Below are positions 1 to 8,001 of a stretch of DNA of 28,141 bases, piece by piece. The number at the start of each line of letters is the position of its first letter. The stretch's first letter is position 1. The translations under genes and the position numbers were made by a program. The stretch covers positions 1 through 28,141 of the forward strand of contig NZ_DAXETW010000065.1 in NCBI RefSeq assembly GCF_051155795.1, read 5' to 3'. Under the pieces are notes generated by a model. That model made no database searches, was not told where the DNA came from, and saw only the letters and a list, made by a program, of their open reading frames with translations. The DNA is from Longibacter sp051155795 (GTDB taxonomy: Bacteria > Bacteroidota > Rhodothermia > Rhodothermales > Salinibacteraceae).

Positions 1-148
1 CCTCCCCTGCTACGAGCGGAGGAAAGACCGGCGCAGATACCGCCGGCGTCGCTGCAACGAGGCACCCGACGGCGACAGCGACCGTCGCGAGCAATAGCGG
101 GCCGCGGAGGCAGCGAAGGGACAAGCGTCGGGGGACGGGGAAAGCCAA
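1..148 (-). CDS. N-terminus of an exported protein, cut by the window edge
   Basis: An open frame on the minus strand runs off the left end. From a TTG at 148 it encodes 49 residues that form a classic signal peptide: an Arg-rich n-region (residues 7-15), a hydrophobic core (about 17-33, LLLATVAVAVG) and an A-x-A-like site at SAVSA-type residues 37-39, followed by PVFPPLVAGE. Other in-frame starts are GTG at 208 and ATG at 319; both give unusually long n-regions. No SD sequence precedes any of them. It lies downstream of the maoC-like gene on the same strand but beyond a possible terminator. The mature domain lies outside the window, so no function can be named. The signal peptide is the only evidence that the frame is coding. 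Confidence 0.5.
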   Translation of the reverse strand, partial: MAFPVPRRLSLRCLRGPLLLATVAVAVGCLVAATPAVSAPVFPPLVAGE

Positions 149-360
149 GAGAATGCGGGAAAGCGGTGAAAGGAAGGAGGCGGGACCGGAGGACGCCAAC
201 GCCGGCACGGGCGGAGAATGCCGGGCAAAAAGCTGGCCGAAGCGAGGGGCAACCGTGACTGACGGCCGGTCCGAACGACACAGGCGACGATTCGCGGGAC
301 GACGGTACCGCGAGGGCATCACCGGATGGGAGAGGGGAACCGCAGATGAAACGCACAGCA

Positions 361-390
361 AAGGGCCGACGCCACGTGGGCACGGCCCGG
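361..390 (-). terminator. Possible intrinsic terminator after the maoC-like gene
   Basis: GGGCCG (363-368) and CGGCCC (383-388) are perfectly complementary and enclose a second GCC/GGC pairing. Read on the minus strand the hairpin is followed by TTTGCTGTGCGTTT. It lies just past the stop of the MaoC gene. The T-tract is weak, so this is tentative. Confidence 0.4.
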
Positions 391-403
391 ATCGCGAAGA
401 CCG

Positions 404-850
404 CTACTTCTCAGGCATCTGCAACTCACCGTCTTCCTCGGTCGGGGGGATGACGCGCCCTTCGCCGCCGAGAACCATCTTGCTCTCCTTGTAAATGTAA
501 ACCTTCACCTTGATGTGTTTGCTGGACTCGAGCTTCTCCGAGACCTTGATCTGTACAGTCACTTCCGAGCCGACGGTGACCGGGCGGAGGAAGCGGCACG
601 AGATGGCGACGGCGATACTGCCATGGCCGGGGTAATCGCGGCCGAGGACCTTTGAGATGAGTCCGAGCAGGAGCACGCCGTGTACGACCGGACGCCCGAA
701 GCGAGAATGCTCCTTCGCGTATTCCTCGTCGACGTGGATCGGATTGTCATCGCCGGTAATCCGGGCGAACGACTTCACGTCCTCCGCGGTGACGACCTTC
801 TTCCACTCATAGGAGTCGCCGACCTGGATCGTCTCGTAGGTGTTGGGCAT
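404..850 (-). CDS. MaoC-family (R)-specific enoyl-CoA hydratase-like protein
   Basis: This 148-residue protein has a single hot-dog domain of the MaoC/PhaJ type, which hydrates trans-2-enoyl-CoA to (R)-3-hydroxyacyl-CoA in fatty-acid or polyhydroxyalkanoate metabolism. The hydratase signature is visible near residue 34 as D-D-N-P-I-H with the expected catalytic Asp and His, followed by the conserved R-P-V-V-H-G-V-L stretch around residues 52-60. Length matches single-domain PhaJ-like proteins. The ATG at 850 has no SD sequence, like most genes here. It follows the Wzi-like gene by 84 bases on the same strand and may be co-transcribed, but it has no obvious role in surface polysaccharide. Its true substrate cannot be read from sequence; thioesterase-like hot-dog relatives are the main alternative. 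Confidence 0.88.
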   Translation of the reverse strand: MPNTYETIQVGDSYEWKKVVTAEDVKSFARITGDDNPIHVDEEYAKEHSRFGRPVVHGVLLLGLISKVLGRDYPGHGSIAVAISCRFLRPVTVGSEVTVQIKVSEKLESSKHIKVKVYIYKESKMVLGGEGRVIPPTEEDGELQMPEK

Positions 851-934
851 CAGGAAAGCAGGGTACTTGTTCGCGCTGTGGTTTCAGACGGAGCTATGAC
901 GCAAAGGTATGGAGGAACGAGGGGAAAACCCACC

Positions 935-2401
935 CTAAAAGATCGCGCCGCGGGACGCTTTCCATGAGAATCCAACCAGAACGCTCACCCGATCGGCGTA
1001 CAGCGCGCCTGAATCGGCGGAAACGCCCGCTCGAAAAGTAAGTGCATTCACGCTCCGCGATAGTTCGCCCCCGATCGAGTACTGGTCGGTCCGCGACGTC
1101 CGGCGATCCTCGAGTTGCGTGCACGCGGCGTCGGCGCACACGCTCTGTGCACCGTAATTGCGGCTGTATGTGGCGCGGAGTCGGTAGTCGACCTTCCCGG
1201 GAAGACGCCCGCCGATGCCAATGTGATGGGCGATGACGATGTTGTTGGACACGCCGGGCCCTCGATCATTTGGCAGTAGCAACGGAGACCCGAGAACGCG
1301 CCCTTCAAAGGTCCACCCGCTCCGGTACAGCGAGTTGTTGTAGTAGGTGTCCTCGCCACGCTCCTCCCCTTCGGAAAACTTCGCGTTCTGCCGCGTCGTG
1401 CGCAGATGGTTCCAGAGAACGGTCTCGACCAGCCGGCTATCGGGACGCTCGACCCGGACGCCCCAGATGCCGTCCCACGGATTCCGGAAAAACAGCGACG
1501 GCCGGTCCGTGTGGTGAAAATACCGGGTCAACATTACGTCCGCACCGGGAAGCGAGAACGAGAGGCCGAGGTCGTAGCCCGCCGCGGAGGCCCCGAGCGA
1601 TCCGTCCTGTTCGATTTCCGGGGCATCGACATCTCCGGCGCGGCCTCCCATCACGCGCAGGAACGTCATCGGCCCGTCCGGCAGGTCACCGATCGTCGGA
1701 TGCGTGCCACCCCAGATCGTATGCATCAGCAGTCCGACGTGCAGCTGTGCGCGCTGGTCCGGGCGGAAGATGCGGACGTACAACGCTTTGTCCTGGAGCA
1801 GGGCGTTCCGTACATAACGGTCGGTGCCGAGCCAGCCGTGGGCAAAATAGCCGCGCACGGACACCACATCGCCCGTTCCAGGGACGGGGGTGTAAGAGGG
1901 GATCTGCAGTGCAACTTTTGGCACGGGCTGGGCATTTCGGCTCCGTCCGAGGGACCCGATAGAGAGGGTCGAATGGAGGAGACCGCTTGGTTCATCCTCC
2001 CACAGACCGGCCTGTAGTTCGATGCCCCGAGACCGGAAACGACCGTAGAGCTGGTGGGCGAAGACGCCGGGTTCCGCCGACGACCGTCCGAGCAGTTCGA
2101 CCCCCACGGCAGCATCGACCGTCCCCGGAAGCTGAAACGTTCGTTCAGCAAAAGCGCGAACCAGCGCATTGGACGAGGACGCGTCCACCGTACCATGTTG
2201 ATTGCTGTACGCCCAGAACGCCGGACCGGCATCCGGCGCGAGGATCGCATCGGCCGCCAGGCGAGTCGTCCACGCATGACGGGCATCCCCGTCGGCGGAT
2301 TGCGCGGTGGCCGGCGTCACGGCGATGCACAGGAGCAGGGCCATCCATCCCGCGGAGAGAAGGACACGATGCCGGACGGCGCGGGGAGCAAGCGATACCA
2401 T
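935..2401 (-). CDS. Capsule assembly Wzi-family outer-membrane protein
   Basis: The 488-residue product begins with a signal peptide (hydrophobic core about 13-28, cleavage near ATAQS at 31-35). The rest is rich in alternating aromatic strands typical of an outer-membrane beta-barrel, with strand-like segments such as AFWAYSNQHG and VDYRLRATYSR, and ends in phenylalanine, the usual barrel-insertion signal. The pattern, length and W/G-rich motifs (GYFAHGWLG, LFFRNPWDGIWG) resemble the Bacteroidota branch of the Wzi family, which holds capsular or exopolysaccharide at the cell surface. It starts 36 bases after the flippase-like gene, in an apparent operon with a sulfotransferase and a glycosyltransferase, which supports a polysaccharide role. 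Another porin-like barrel family cannot be excluded. Confidence 0.8.
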   Translation of the reverse strand: MVSLAPRAVRHRVLLSAGWMALLLCIAVTPATAQSADGDARHAWTTRLAADAILAPDAGPAFWAYSNQHGTVDASSSNALVRAFAERTFQLPGTVDAAVGVELLGRSSAEPGVFAHQLYGRFRSRGIELQAGLWEDEPSGLLHSTLSIGSLGRSRNAQPVPKVALQIPSYTPVPGTGDVVSVRGYFAHGWLGTDRYVRNALLQDKALYVRIFRPDQRAQLHVGLLMHTIWGGTHPTIGDLPDGPMTFLRVMGGRAGDVDAPEIEQDGSLGASAAGYDLGLSFSLPGADVMLTRYFHHTDRPSLFFRNPWDGIWGVRVERPDSRLVETVLWNHLRTTRQNAKFSEGEERGEDTYYNNSLYRSGWTFEGRVLGSPLLLPNDRGPGVSNNIVIAHHIGIGGRLPGKVDYRLRATYSRNYGAQSVCADAACTQLEDRRTSRTDQYSIGGELSRSVNALTFRAGVSADSGALYADRVSVLVGFSWKASRGAIF

Positions 2402-2437
2402 AATGCAGGGGGACAGGGGGGAATTGCGATGGATGCG

Positions 2438-3427
2438 TCAGCGGATTTCCTCGGGAATGGCCGCCTCGTCTTCCTTGCTGAACTCCTGATCCGCTGCCTC
2501 CGCCGCCGTTGTGCCGACATAGACGAGCAGGTTGAGGCCTCGATCCAGCAGGTTCTGTGCGAGCAGCATACTCGCAACTGCCGCCGTCGGTACCTCCAGC
2601 GGTCCGGCGAGCTCGACGCTTGCCGTCACGAAGAAGAGACCGCGGGCCGGGATCAGCGGGACCTGGTTGATGATGATGTAGAGGGAGAGCAGCGTGATCC
2701 ACGTGCCAAGCGGCACCTCTGGGATCACAAGCGCCCACTGCGTCACCTGGAAGCCGTTATTGAACACGAACCGCGCCAGATGGCCGATCGCAAAGATGCC
2801 CAGCATGGAGGCGGACAGCGAGAAAATGGCCCGTCGAAACGCGAGGCCGACGGCGACGACGACGATGATGATGGCTACCGCCGCCGCGATGGTGGACGTG
2901 GTGTCCGGGAGGTACTGTTCAAGGAGCTGGACCTGCCCGGTCAGGAAAAACGCGGCCAGCAGGAGGAAGGCGACCGAGGTGGACGACACCGACGAGATGA
3001 TCATGTTGTCCTTGATCGTCGCCAGAAGCCGCCGGCGTGCGATCTCGGAGTTTCGCTGCATCCACAGGAAGAAATACGCCTCTCCCGAATACCCGAGGAC
3101 ATCATTGTTCAGCACCCGTTTCCGAAACAGGACCGGGAGAAGCTTCCGGGACGGGAGGTTCCACGCTTTTCCGTAGATAATGGCCTCCGTGACGGGCAGC
3201 GTCACGTACATCAGGACCAACAGGATGTAAAAAGCCGGCGTCGTCGGGAGGGATGTCCATAGCTCGCGCCAGCCCAGTTCGCTCAGCTGATACACGAGGT
3301 ACGCAGCCACAGCGCCGACGAAGAGCCACCGCAGTCCTTTCAGCACCGTCTTCCCGGCGGAACTCTGCGCAAACGTCTGCCACCGGTCGCGAGCGGATGC
3401 GTATAGGCGGCGGAGGCGGTCGGTCAT
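2438..3427 (-). CDS. Lysylphosphatidylglycerol-synthase TM / UPF0104 flippase-like membrane protein
   Basis: The 329-residue protein has about seven or eight hydrophobic segments (roughly 33-50, 65-87, 145-165, 180-200, 207-225, 245-265, 290-310) and matches the integral-membrane half of MprF, found alone in the UPF0104/YbhN-like family. Residues around 100-135 (VLNNDVLGYSGEAYFF) and 255-265 (NQVPLIPARG) correspond to regions where these proteins carry conserved polar and Gly/Pro residues. MprF's membrane half flips aminoacylated phospholipids; stand-alone members are often found in glycolipid and polysaccharide clusters. Here it lies 27 bases after the sulfotransferase and 36 bases before Wzi. 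A lipid or lipid-linked-sugar translocation role is inferred. The C-terminus is acidic (EFSKEDEAAIPEE). AAGGA directly abuts the ATG with no spacing, so it is not a usable SD. Confidence 0.75.
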   Translation of the reverse strand: MTDRLRRLYASARDRWQTFAQSSAGKTVLKGLRWLFVGAVAAYLVYQLSELGWRELWTSLPTTPAFYILLVLMYVTLPVTEAIIYGKAWNLPSRKLLPVLFRKRVLNNDVLGYSGEAYFFLWMQRNSEIARRRLLATIKDNMIISSVSSTSVAFLLLAAFFLTGQVQLLEQYLPDTTSTIAAAVAIIIVVVAVGLAFRRAIFSLSASMLGIFAIGHLARFVFNNGFQVTQWALVIPEVPLGTWITLLSLYIIINQVPLIPARGLFFVTASVELAGPLEVPTAAVASMLLAQNLLDRGLNLLVYVGTTAAEAADQEFSKEDEAAIPEEIR

Positions 3428-3454
3428 TCCTTCGGGGAGACGGGCGGGCGAAGC

Positions 3455-4456
3455 TTACGGTTCGGACAGCGAGTATCCGACGGTGTCGAGCACTTTTTCG
3501 ATGCCGGCTCGGCGAATCCCCTCGCGGAATCTCTCGGTCGCGGTAGGTACCGTCGACCATCGCGCAACGCGCTTCGGGCGAACGGATTCCTTGGCGAAGC
3601 GTCGGGCGGCGTCGGGCGGCGGCGTTCCGGCTCGTTCGAACAGGGATCTAAGCGACGAACAGGGATCACGGACGAAATCCTCATACCGGATCAGAGCGTA
3701 ACGGTCGCCATAGGCAGCCCGGGCGTGATGATGGCAAACCCAGACCTGCGCGCCCCAGAGAGCCAGGGCCTGCACGTAGGGTCGTTTCCCTTCCACCGAT
3801 TCGAGCAGTTCATGCGCGAACTGGCACGCGGCATCACTCCCCTGCTTCAACTCGGCGCGCCCCAGTGCCAGGTAGTGCTTGATCTGGTACACGCCATGAT
3901 AGGCGTAGGGGGAAAATACGTTGGATAAATCGCCCGAAGAGACGTTGAAAAACCGTCGGCTGAGGAGTGGCCAGTCCATGCGCACCCGCTGGCACGACGA
4001 CGTCGTGAGTTGCGACCACACGACGGACCGCGGATCGCGAACGACGTGCAGAAAGCATGTGTCGGGGAACTGCGTCCGAAGCCATCGCGCCATCCAGAAG
4101 GCCCGGTTAAACTGAAGCACGACTCGACCGCCCTCGTCCGCTCCGTTCGGCCCGGACGCAGCGAGCAGGTTCAGGTAGGACCGGAGTCGCGGGCATCCTT
4201 GTCCACCGTTTAGGGTCACCGATCGTTCGTCGCAGAGCCGAGGGTCGAATCGTTTCCGGAGATGCCCGTTCAGCGCGGCGTATTCGGAGTAGAGCGACGA
4301 TTTCCGGTGGTTCGGCGCCTGAGAATGGGCCTCTGCGACGTGGTCGAGCAGGTTTGGATGCAGCGGTTCGTAATAGCAGCGCAGGCGGGGGGCCTGGCGG
4401 AGCGTCCGGAACAGAAGGGTCGTCCCGGACCGAAAAACGCCTTGAACGATGATCAT
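3455..4456 (-). CDS. Sulfotransferase family protein (PAPS-dependent)
   Basis: The start is taken at the ATG at 4456, giving 333 residues; an in-frame TTG at 4528 would add 24 residues with no family similarity. The N-terminus MIIVQGVFRSGTTLL is the 5'-phosphosulfate-binding loop, and F-L-H-V-V-R-D-P-R-S-V-V-W-S (about residues 136-150) is the 3'-phosphate-binding motif of PAPS sulfotransferases. The later L-I-R-Y-E-D-F motif is also typical. These enzymes move sulfate from PAPS to a hydroxyl of a sugar, lipid or other acceptor. Position between a GT4 glycosyltransferase and Wzi suggests a polysaccharide or glycolipid acceptor; this is inference. No PAPS-synthesis genes are present in the window. 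Confidence 0.85.
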   Translation of the reverse strand: MIIVQGVFRSGTTLLFRTLRQAPRLRCYYEPLHPNLLDHVAEAHSQAPNHRKSSLYSEYAALNGHLRKRFDPRLCDERSVTLNGGQGCPRLRSYLNLLAASGPNGADEGGRVVLQFNRAFWMARWLRTQFPDTCFLHVVRDPRSVVWSQLTTSSCQRVRMDWPLLSRRFFNVSSGDLSNVFSPYAYHGVYQIKHYLALGRAELKQGSDAACQFAHELLESVEGKRPYVQALALWGAQVWVCHHHARAAYGDRYALIRYEDFVRDPCSSLRSLFERAGTPPPDAARRFAKESVRPKRVARWSTVPTATERFREGIRRAGIEKVLDTVGYSLSEP

Positions 4457-4688
4457 GAAACGAGGTGCAGCAAAGGGGGGCGGGGAGATGCGGATCCCGA
4501 GAGACGCGGGCTGGGTCTCTGAGATCAATAAGCATACCGTGATGTTATGAAGACATTACGGAGTCGGCGCGTCCTTTTCAATTCGCGGTCTCCATTCTTC
4601 AGCCTCGCCTAAGGCTCACACTGGCGGAAATGCGTGCAGCCCCGTCTGGCAGCGTCCGTTTCTTCACACGCTCGATTTATCTCCTCCA

Positions 4689-5822
4689 TCAGCGGATCGT
4701 ACGTAGCAATGATGCCGCGATCTGGTCCCAGCTTGCCTCCCCCTCGGCACGCCGCCGTCCTGCACGCCCCATCGCTTGGACTCGATCGGGGTCTTGAAGC
4801 AATTCGCCCAGGACCGTAGCAAGGGCCCCGGGATCCGCGGGCGGGACGAGTCGGCCGGTTTCTCCGTCTACGATGGCATCGGGTACGCCCCCTGATGCCG
4901 CACCCACGGCGGGTGTACCGCAGGCATTCGCTTCCAGAAATACGAGGCCGAAGCCTTCCACATCGGGCGGGTCCTCACGCGAGGGCATCACGAAGATGTC
5001 GGCCGCGTTGTAGTAGAGAAGGAGGTCCTTCCAGGGAACCTGCCCGGCGAAGTGAACCGCGTCCCGGACGCTGAACGTGTCGACCAGGTCCTCAAGGCGC
5101 TCCCGGTCCGGTCCGGATCCGACGATCACGTACCGTACGTCGGGAATCTGCCGCTGCAGGGCCGGCAAAGCACGAATCGTCGTGTCGATCCCTTTTCGGG
5201 GGACGAGGCGGCCGACCGTCAGTATCATGGGCCGGTCGCTTACGCCAAGGCGACGACGCAGGTCGGCAGCATCGGTCGGGTGGAAGCGGTCCGGGTCCAC
5301 CCCGTTGGGCACAACCCGGGTCCGGGACGGGTCGACGCCCTCCCGGTGAAGTAATCCCGCCGTATAGCGGCTGACGGGGACGAACAGGTCAGGGACGCGA
5401 AGGAGGAGGCGACGCAGGCCGTCATATCCGGCACGGGCGACGGGCACGGATGCGGCCGGGTTGAACAGGATTTCCCGGCCGTGAGCGGCGCACACGATGC
5501 GGCGTGGATAGCCCGTCAGCCGGCGGGAAAGAAACGACGCCCCCACGGTCTGCCATTGCGCGTGAAAGGCGAGATCCGGCCGGGTGGTGCGCGCGTCCCG
5601 GATCACGCTCGGGATCCCGCGGATCGGCAACATCTCCGGAGCGGAATGTACGCGTGAGACCGAGGCCGCCAGGGACGCGTCGATCTCCGCTGCATTGGGC
5701 CGGTCCGGCGCGACGACATGCACCGCAACCTTTTCCGCCCACCGCCGCACCAGTTCCCAGGAGTAGGTCTGTATGCCTCCGACATCGGGCGGGAAGTCCT
5801 GCGTGACGAAGAGGAGGCGCAT
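4689..5822 (-). CDS. GT4-family glycosyltransferase
   Basis: Start chosen at the ATG at 5822 (377 residues), because MRLLFVTQDFPPDVGGIQTY is the standard N-terminus of GT-B fold GT4 enzymes; an in-frame start at 5864 adds 14 unsupported residues. The C-terminal half shows the nucleotide-sugar domain: V-V-P-N-G-V-D (near 190), V-G-R-L-V-P-R-K-G (near 220), and the E-x7-E motif EGFGLVFLEANACGTP (near 310), then GGVPDAIVDGETGRLV. Retaining transfer of a sugar from a nucleotide donor to a growing glycan or lipid is the family reaction, at the cytoplasmic membrane face. Donor and acceptor cannot be read. Its neighbours suggest exopolysaccharide, capsule or glycolipid assembly. There are 232 bases before the sulfotransferase start, so it may form a separate transcript. 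Confidence 0.9.
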   Translation of the reverse strand: MRLLFVTQDFPPDVGGIQTYSWELVRRWAEKVAVHVVAPDRPNAAEIDASLAASVSRVHSAPEMLPIRGIPSVIRDARTTRPDLAFHAQWQTVGASFLSRRLTGYPRRIVCAAHGREILFNPAASVPVARAGYDGLRRLLLRVPDLFVPVSRYTAGLLHREGVDPSRTRVVPNGVDPDRFHPTDAADLRRRLGVSDRPMILTVGRLVPRKGIDTTIRALPALQRQIPDVRYVIVGSGPDRERLEDLVDTFSVRDAVHFAGQVPWKDLLLYYNAADIFVMPSREDPPDVEGFGLVFLEANACGTPAVGAASGGVPDAIVDGETGRLVPPADPGALATVLGELLQDPDRVQAMGRAGRRRAEGEASWDQIAASLLRTIR

Positions 5823-5919
5823 GAGGGGATCAGGAGCAGATGCGGAAACCGGCTGCAGACGCACCTACACGTGCTGTCCCGTCTGGATCCGCCGCGCCGG
5901 CAGCCGTGCATAACTCACA

Positions 5920-6837
5920 TCATGCCCACGACTGCTTTCCGGGAGATGATACACCTTTGTTCAGCATACCCTGGACGCGCCGGCGACCCGCATCGAGGAT
6001 GACGTTCCAGGGAAGCCCGATCAGAATGAGGAAGTAGGTTGAGGCCTCGAAAAAGATATTCATCGAGACGACGATTCCGAAGTGCATCGAGACGACCAGC
6101 ATCACGATGTAATACCGGAATTTGCGGAACCACATGAGGAAGCTTCCCGCTTCTGCGAGCAGGCCGAAGAGGAGGATCAGGGTGCCCCACCGATAGTCGC
6201 CAAGGACGAGCTCCTGCAGGATGTTGGGATCGAATGCCCCGAATTTGGACAGGACGTCGACCTTGCGTTCGCTAATCCACATCATGAGGTGATGCCCGTC
6301 GGGCCAGTAAAGGCCGGTGCCGATCATCTTGCACACCGCAGCGGATGTGTACCCGAGCCCGATGAAGAAGTACAGCGATCCCCACATGAATCGCCTCCGC
6401 TCCGATGCGCCGGTGTAGAGAAGATGGGCAATGCCGAGGAGAAGGATGCCCATCCCGACCAGATTCGAACCATGCGAGATCTCGCCGAGGGAGTATCGGG
6501 CAACGTATTGGAAGTGGAAAAAGAGGAGCGCGATGCCGTAGGCCGGTCGCCAGGCGCGAAAGAGCCCCAGGCCAAGCATGAGGGTGATGAGACCCGCGTT
6601 CCAGAGCGCGACGTTGTGGTCGAACATGAACGACACGTCGATATACTGCGCCAGGCCGAGCGGCAGCATCACCTCGGAGATGTTCGTCTGGATGTAGGCG
6701 CCCCAGCTCCAGACATAGTCAAGTGTGTACCCGATGAGGAAGAGTTCGACCAGTCGGAAGTGCCAGATGTCCCCCCACGACTCGTCGCTTTCGAAATCAA
6801 AGAGCTGGCGGGCGAGTGCGTGTACGTAAGCCTTCAT
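5920..6837 (-). CDS. HTTM-like (vitamin K gamma-carboxylase-related) membrane protein
   Basis: The 305-residue protein has about seven hydrophobic segments with the layout of the horizontally transferred TM (HTTM) family, the bacterial relatives of vitamin-K-dependent gamma-carboxylase. Characteristic stretches are FFHFQYVARYSLGEISHGSN (about 116-135), the W-P-D-G-H-H-L segment (about 178-184) and a terminal membrane pair with S-M-H-F-G-I-V-V-S-M-N (about 252-262). Enzymatic activity is not proven for most bacterial members. It follows the small membrane-anchored protein by 66 bases, and such pairs look like functional partners. This gene has the nearest thing to an SD here (GAAAGGGA about 7 bases before ATG). 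A DoxX-like family is an alternative placement. Confidence 0.65.
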   Translation of the reverse strand: MKAYVHALARQLFDFESDESWGDIWHFRLVELFLIGYTLDYVWSWGAYIQTNISEVMLPLGLAQYIDVSFMFDHNVALWNAGLITLMLGLGLFRAWRPAYGIALLFFHFQYVARYSLGEISHGSNLVGMGILLLGIAHLLYTGASERRRFMWGSLYFFIGLGYTSAAVCKMIGTGLYWPDGHHLMMWISERKVDVLSKFGAFDPNILQELVLGDYRWGTLILLFGLLAEAGSFLMWFRKFRYYIVMLVVSMHFGIVVSMNIFFEASTYFLILIGLPWNVILDAGRRRVQGMLNKGVSSPGKQSWA

Positions 6838-6903
6838 AGCCGGTCCCTTTCTGTCTCAGGGGGAAAAGTCTTCAGATGACGATCTGCCGGTGGTCGGTGC
6901 AGG

Positions 6904-7416
6904 TCACCGGCTGGCGTACGACGCCGGGTCGGATGACGGGTCGAGTTGGACCGCGACATTCGGGTGGAAAAACGTCGTATCCGCCATGATCTGCATGACC
7001 GGCATTGCGTCAATATCCACCGAGTCACTCCGCAATGTGCCGCGGACGCGGTACACGCGGAGCGGCGGACCGAACTCGTGATTGGAATCGAACATGCTTC
7101 GGAAGCCGCGCAGGCGCTGTGTCGTCCAGACGTCGGTTTTCGAGAGGTAGTTGGCGACGTCATTCTGGTTGATGCCGTTCTCGACCATGCCGAAGGACTC
7201 ACCGGGGAGGTTCTCGAGGCGGATCGTCCGCCAGTCGACGGCCTCGGCCTCCGGCGGTACCTGCCGGACGATGGCGCGCGTCCACGGATTACCGGCCTGC
7301 GAGAACATCGGGTAGATGCTGAACGGCCAGAACTCCCCGAGGTGACTGGCAACAAGAAGGGCGTACACGACGAGCGTGCCCCCGACAATGCGAATCGCTT
7401 TCTGATATGACCGCAT
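6904..7416 (-). CDS. Membrane-anchored protein of unknown function, partner of the HTTM-like gene
   Basis: The ATG at 7416 gives 170 residues; upstream in-frame codons to 7572 look non-coding. One N-terminal membrane segment (about 9-25) is followed directly by an aromatic motif, GEFWPFSIYPMFSQAG (27-42), and then a soluble domain of about 125 residues with no recognised fold. The N-in topology would place the soluble part outside the cytoplasmic membrane. It is the first gene of a two-gene unit with the HTTM-like protein. The WPFSxYPMFS-type motif resembles small proteins encoded beside HTTM genes, by recollection only. No function is assigned. Confidence 0.7.
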   Translation of the reverse strand: MRSYQKAIRIVGGTLVVYALLVASHLGEFWPFSIYPMFSQAGNPWTRAIVRQVPPEAEAVDWRTIRLENLPGESFGMVENGINQNDVANYLSKTDVWTTQRLRGFRSMFDSNHEFGPPLRVYRVRGTLRSDSVDIDAMPVMQIMADTTFFHPNVAVQLDPSSDPASYASR

Positions 7417-8001
7417 GAAATTGACGTGTTGGCAGAAAACAGGGAGACGGGAAGAGAGGATCGACTCGGAACGAAGCAGTCTTTCCCCTGCGCCACTATA
7501 TGGGGGCGTGACCGCGAAGGCGGCCGTCCATGTGTCGAAATCTTTCGGCAGCCCGTTGATGGATACGATCAAAAACCCCCCGCGGCGTTACAGCACTGGA
7601 GCATTATTTTGTCGTTCAGCGGTGCGCCAATGCTCAGCGCAATCGATCGAATCTGGAACCGGCCGCCGGTGTGTAATCCAGTATGTAACAACATGTACGA
7701 ACAACGTAAAGACGTTTGTTCCGGTGCTTGGAGCAGTTGACGGATTCTAACGACCGTAACGGATGCACGCTGCTCGTGTCCGAATGTCTGAATCGTTTCC
7801 TGCGAGGCGTCCTGCTGGGCAAACCAGCATGGTCGCGCCGGGTATCATATGCTGACATTCCGGGATGCACCCGAGCGACGCAACGTACGAACGGTCATGA
7901 GTTTGCCGTTAAGTGATTCCGGACGCCACTCGTGCGGCGTTACCTCACCATGAGCGCAAGCGGCTACATGGTCCCGACTTCCGTATAATATCGATACTGA
8001 T
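7417..8001. promoter_or_regulatory. Divergent intergenic region between the HTTM pair and the DUF3047 gene
   Basis: No credible gene is seen in these 585 bases. Two signals stand out. An inverted repeat pairs GAACAACGT (7699-7707) with ACGTTTGTTC (7712-7721) with one bulged base, and could be an operator. TATAAT at 7984-7989 sits only 12 bases before the ATG of the DUF3047 gene, and no good -35 hexamer lies 16-18 bases upstream. Both assignments are tentative. Confidence 0.35.

Noticed and set aside
2054..3262. 402-residue plus-strand ORF opposite the Wzi-like and flippase-like genes
   Set aside because: It is a low-complexity Arg/Asp/Gly-rich antisense frame of GC-rich genes; the opposite strand encodes recognisable families.
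3427..3435. GAAGGA directly before the ATG of the flippase-like gene as a ribosome binding site
   Set aside because: The motif touches the start codon with no spacing, so it could not work as a normal SD.
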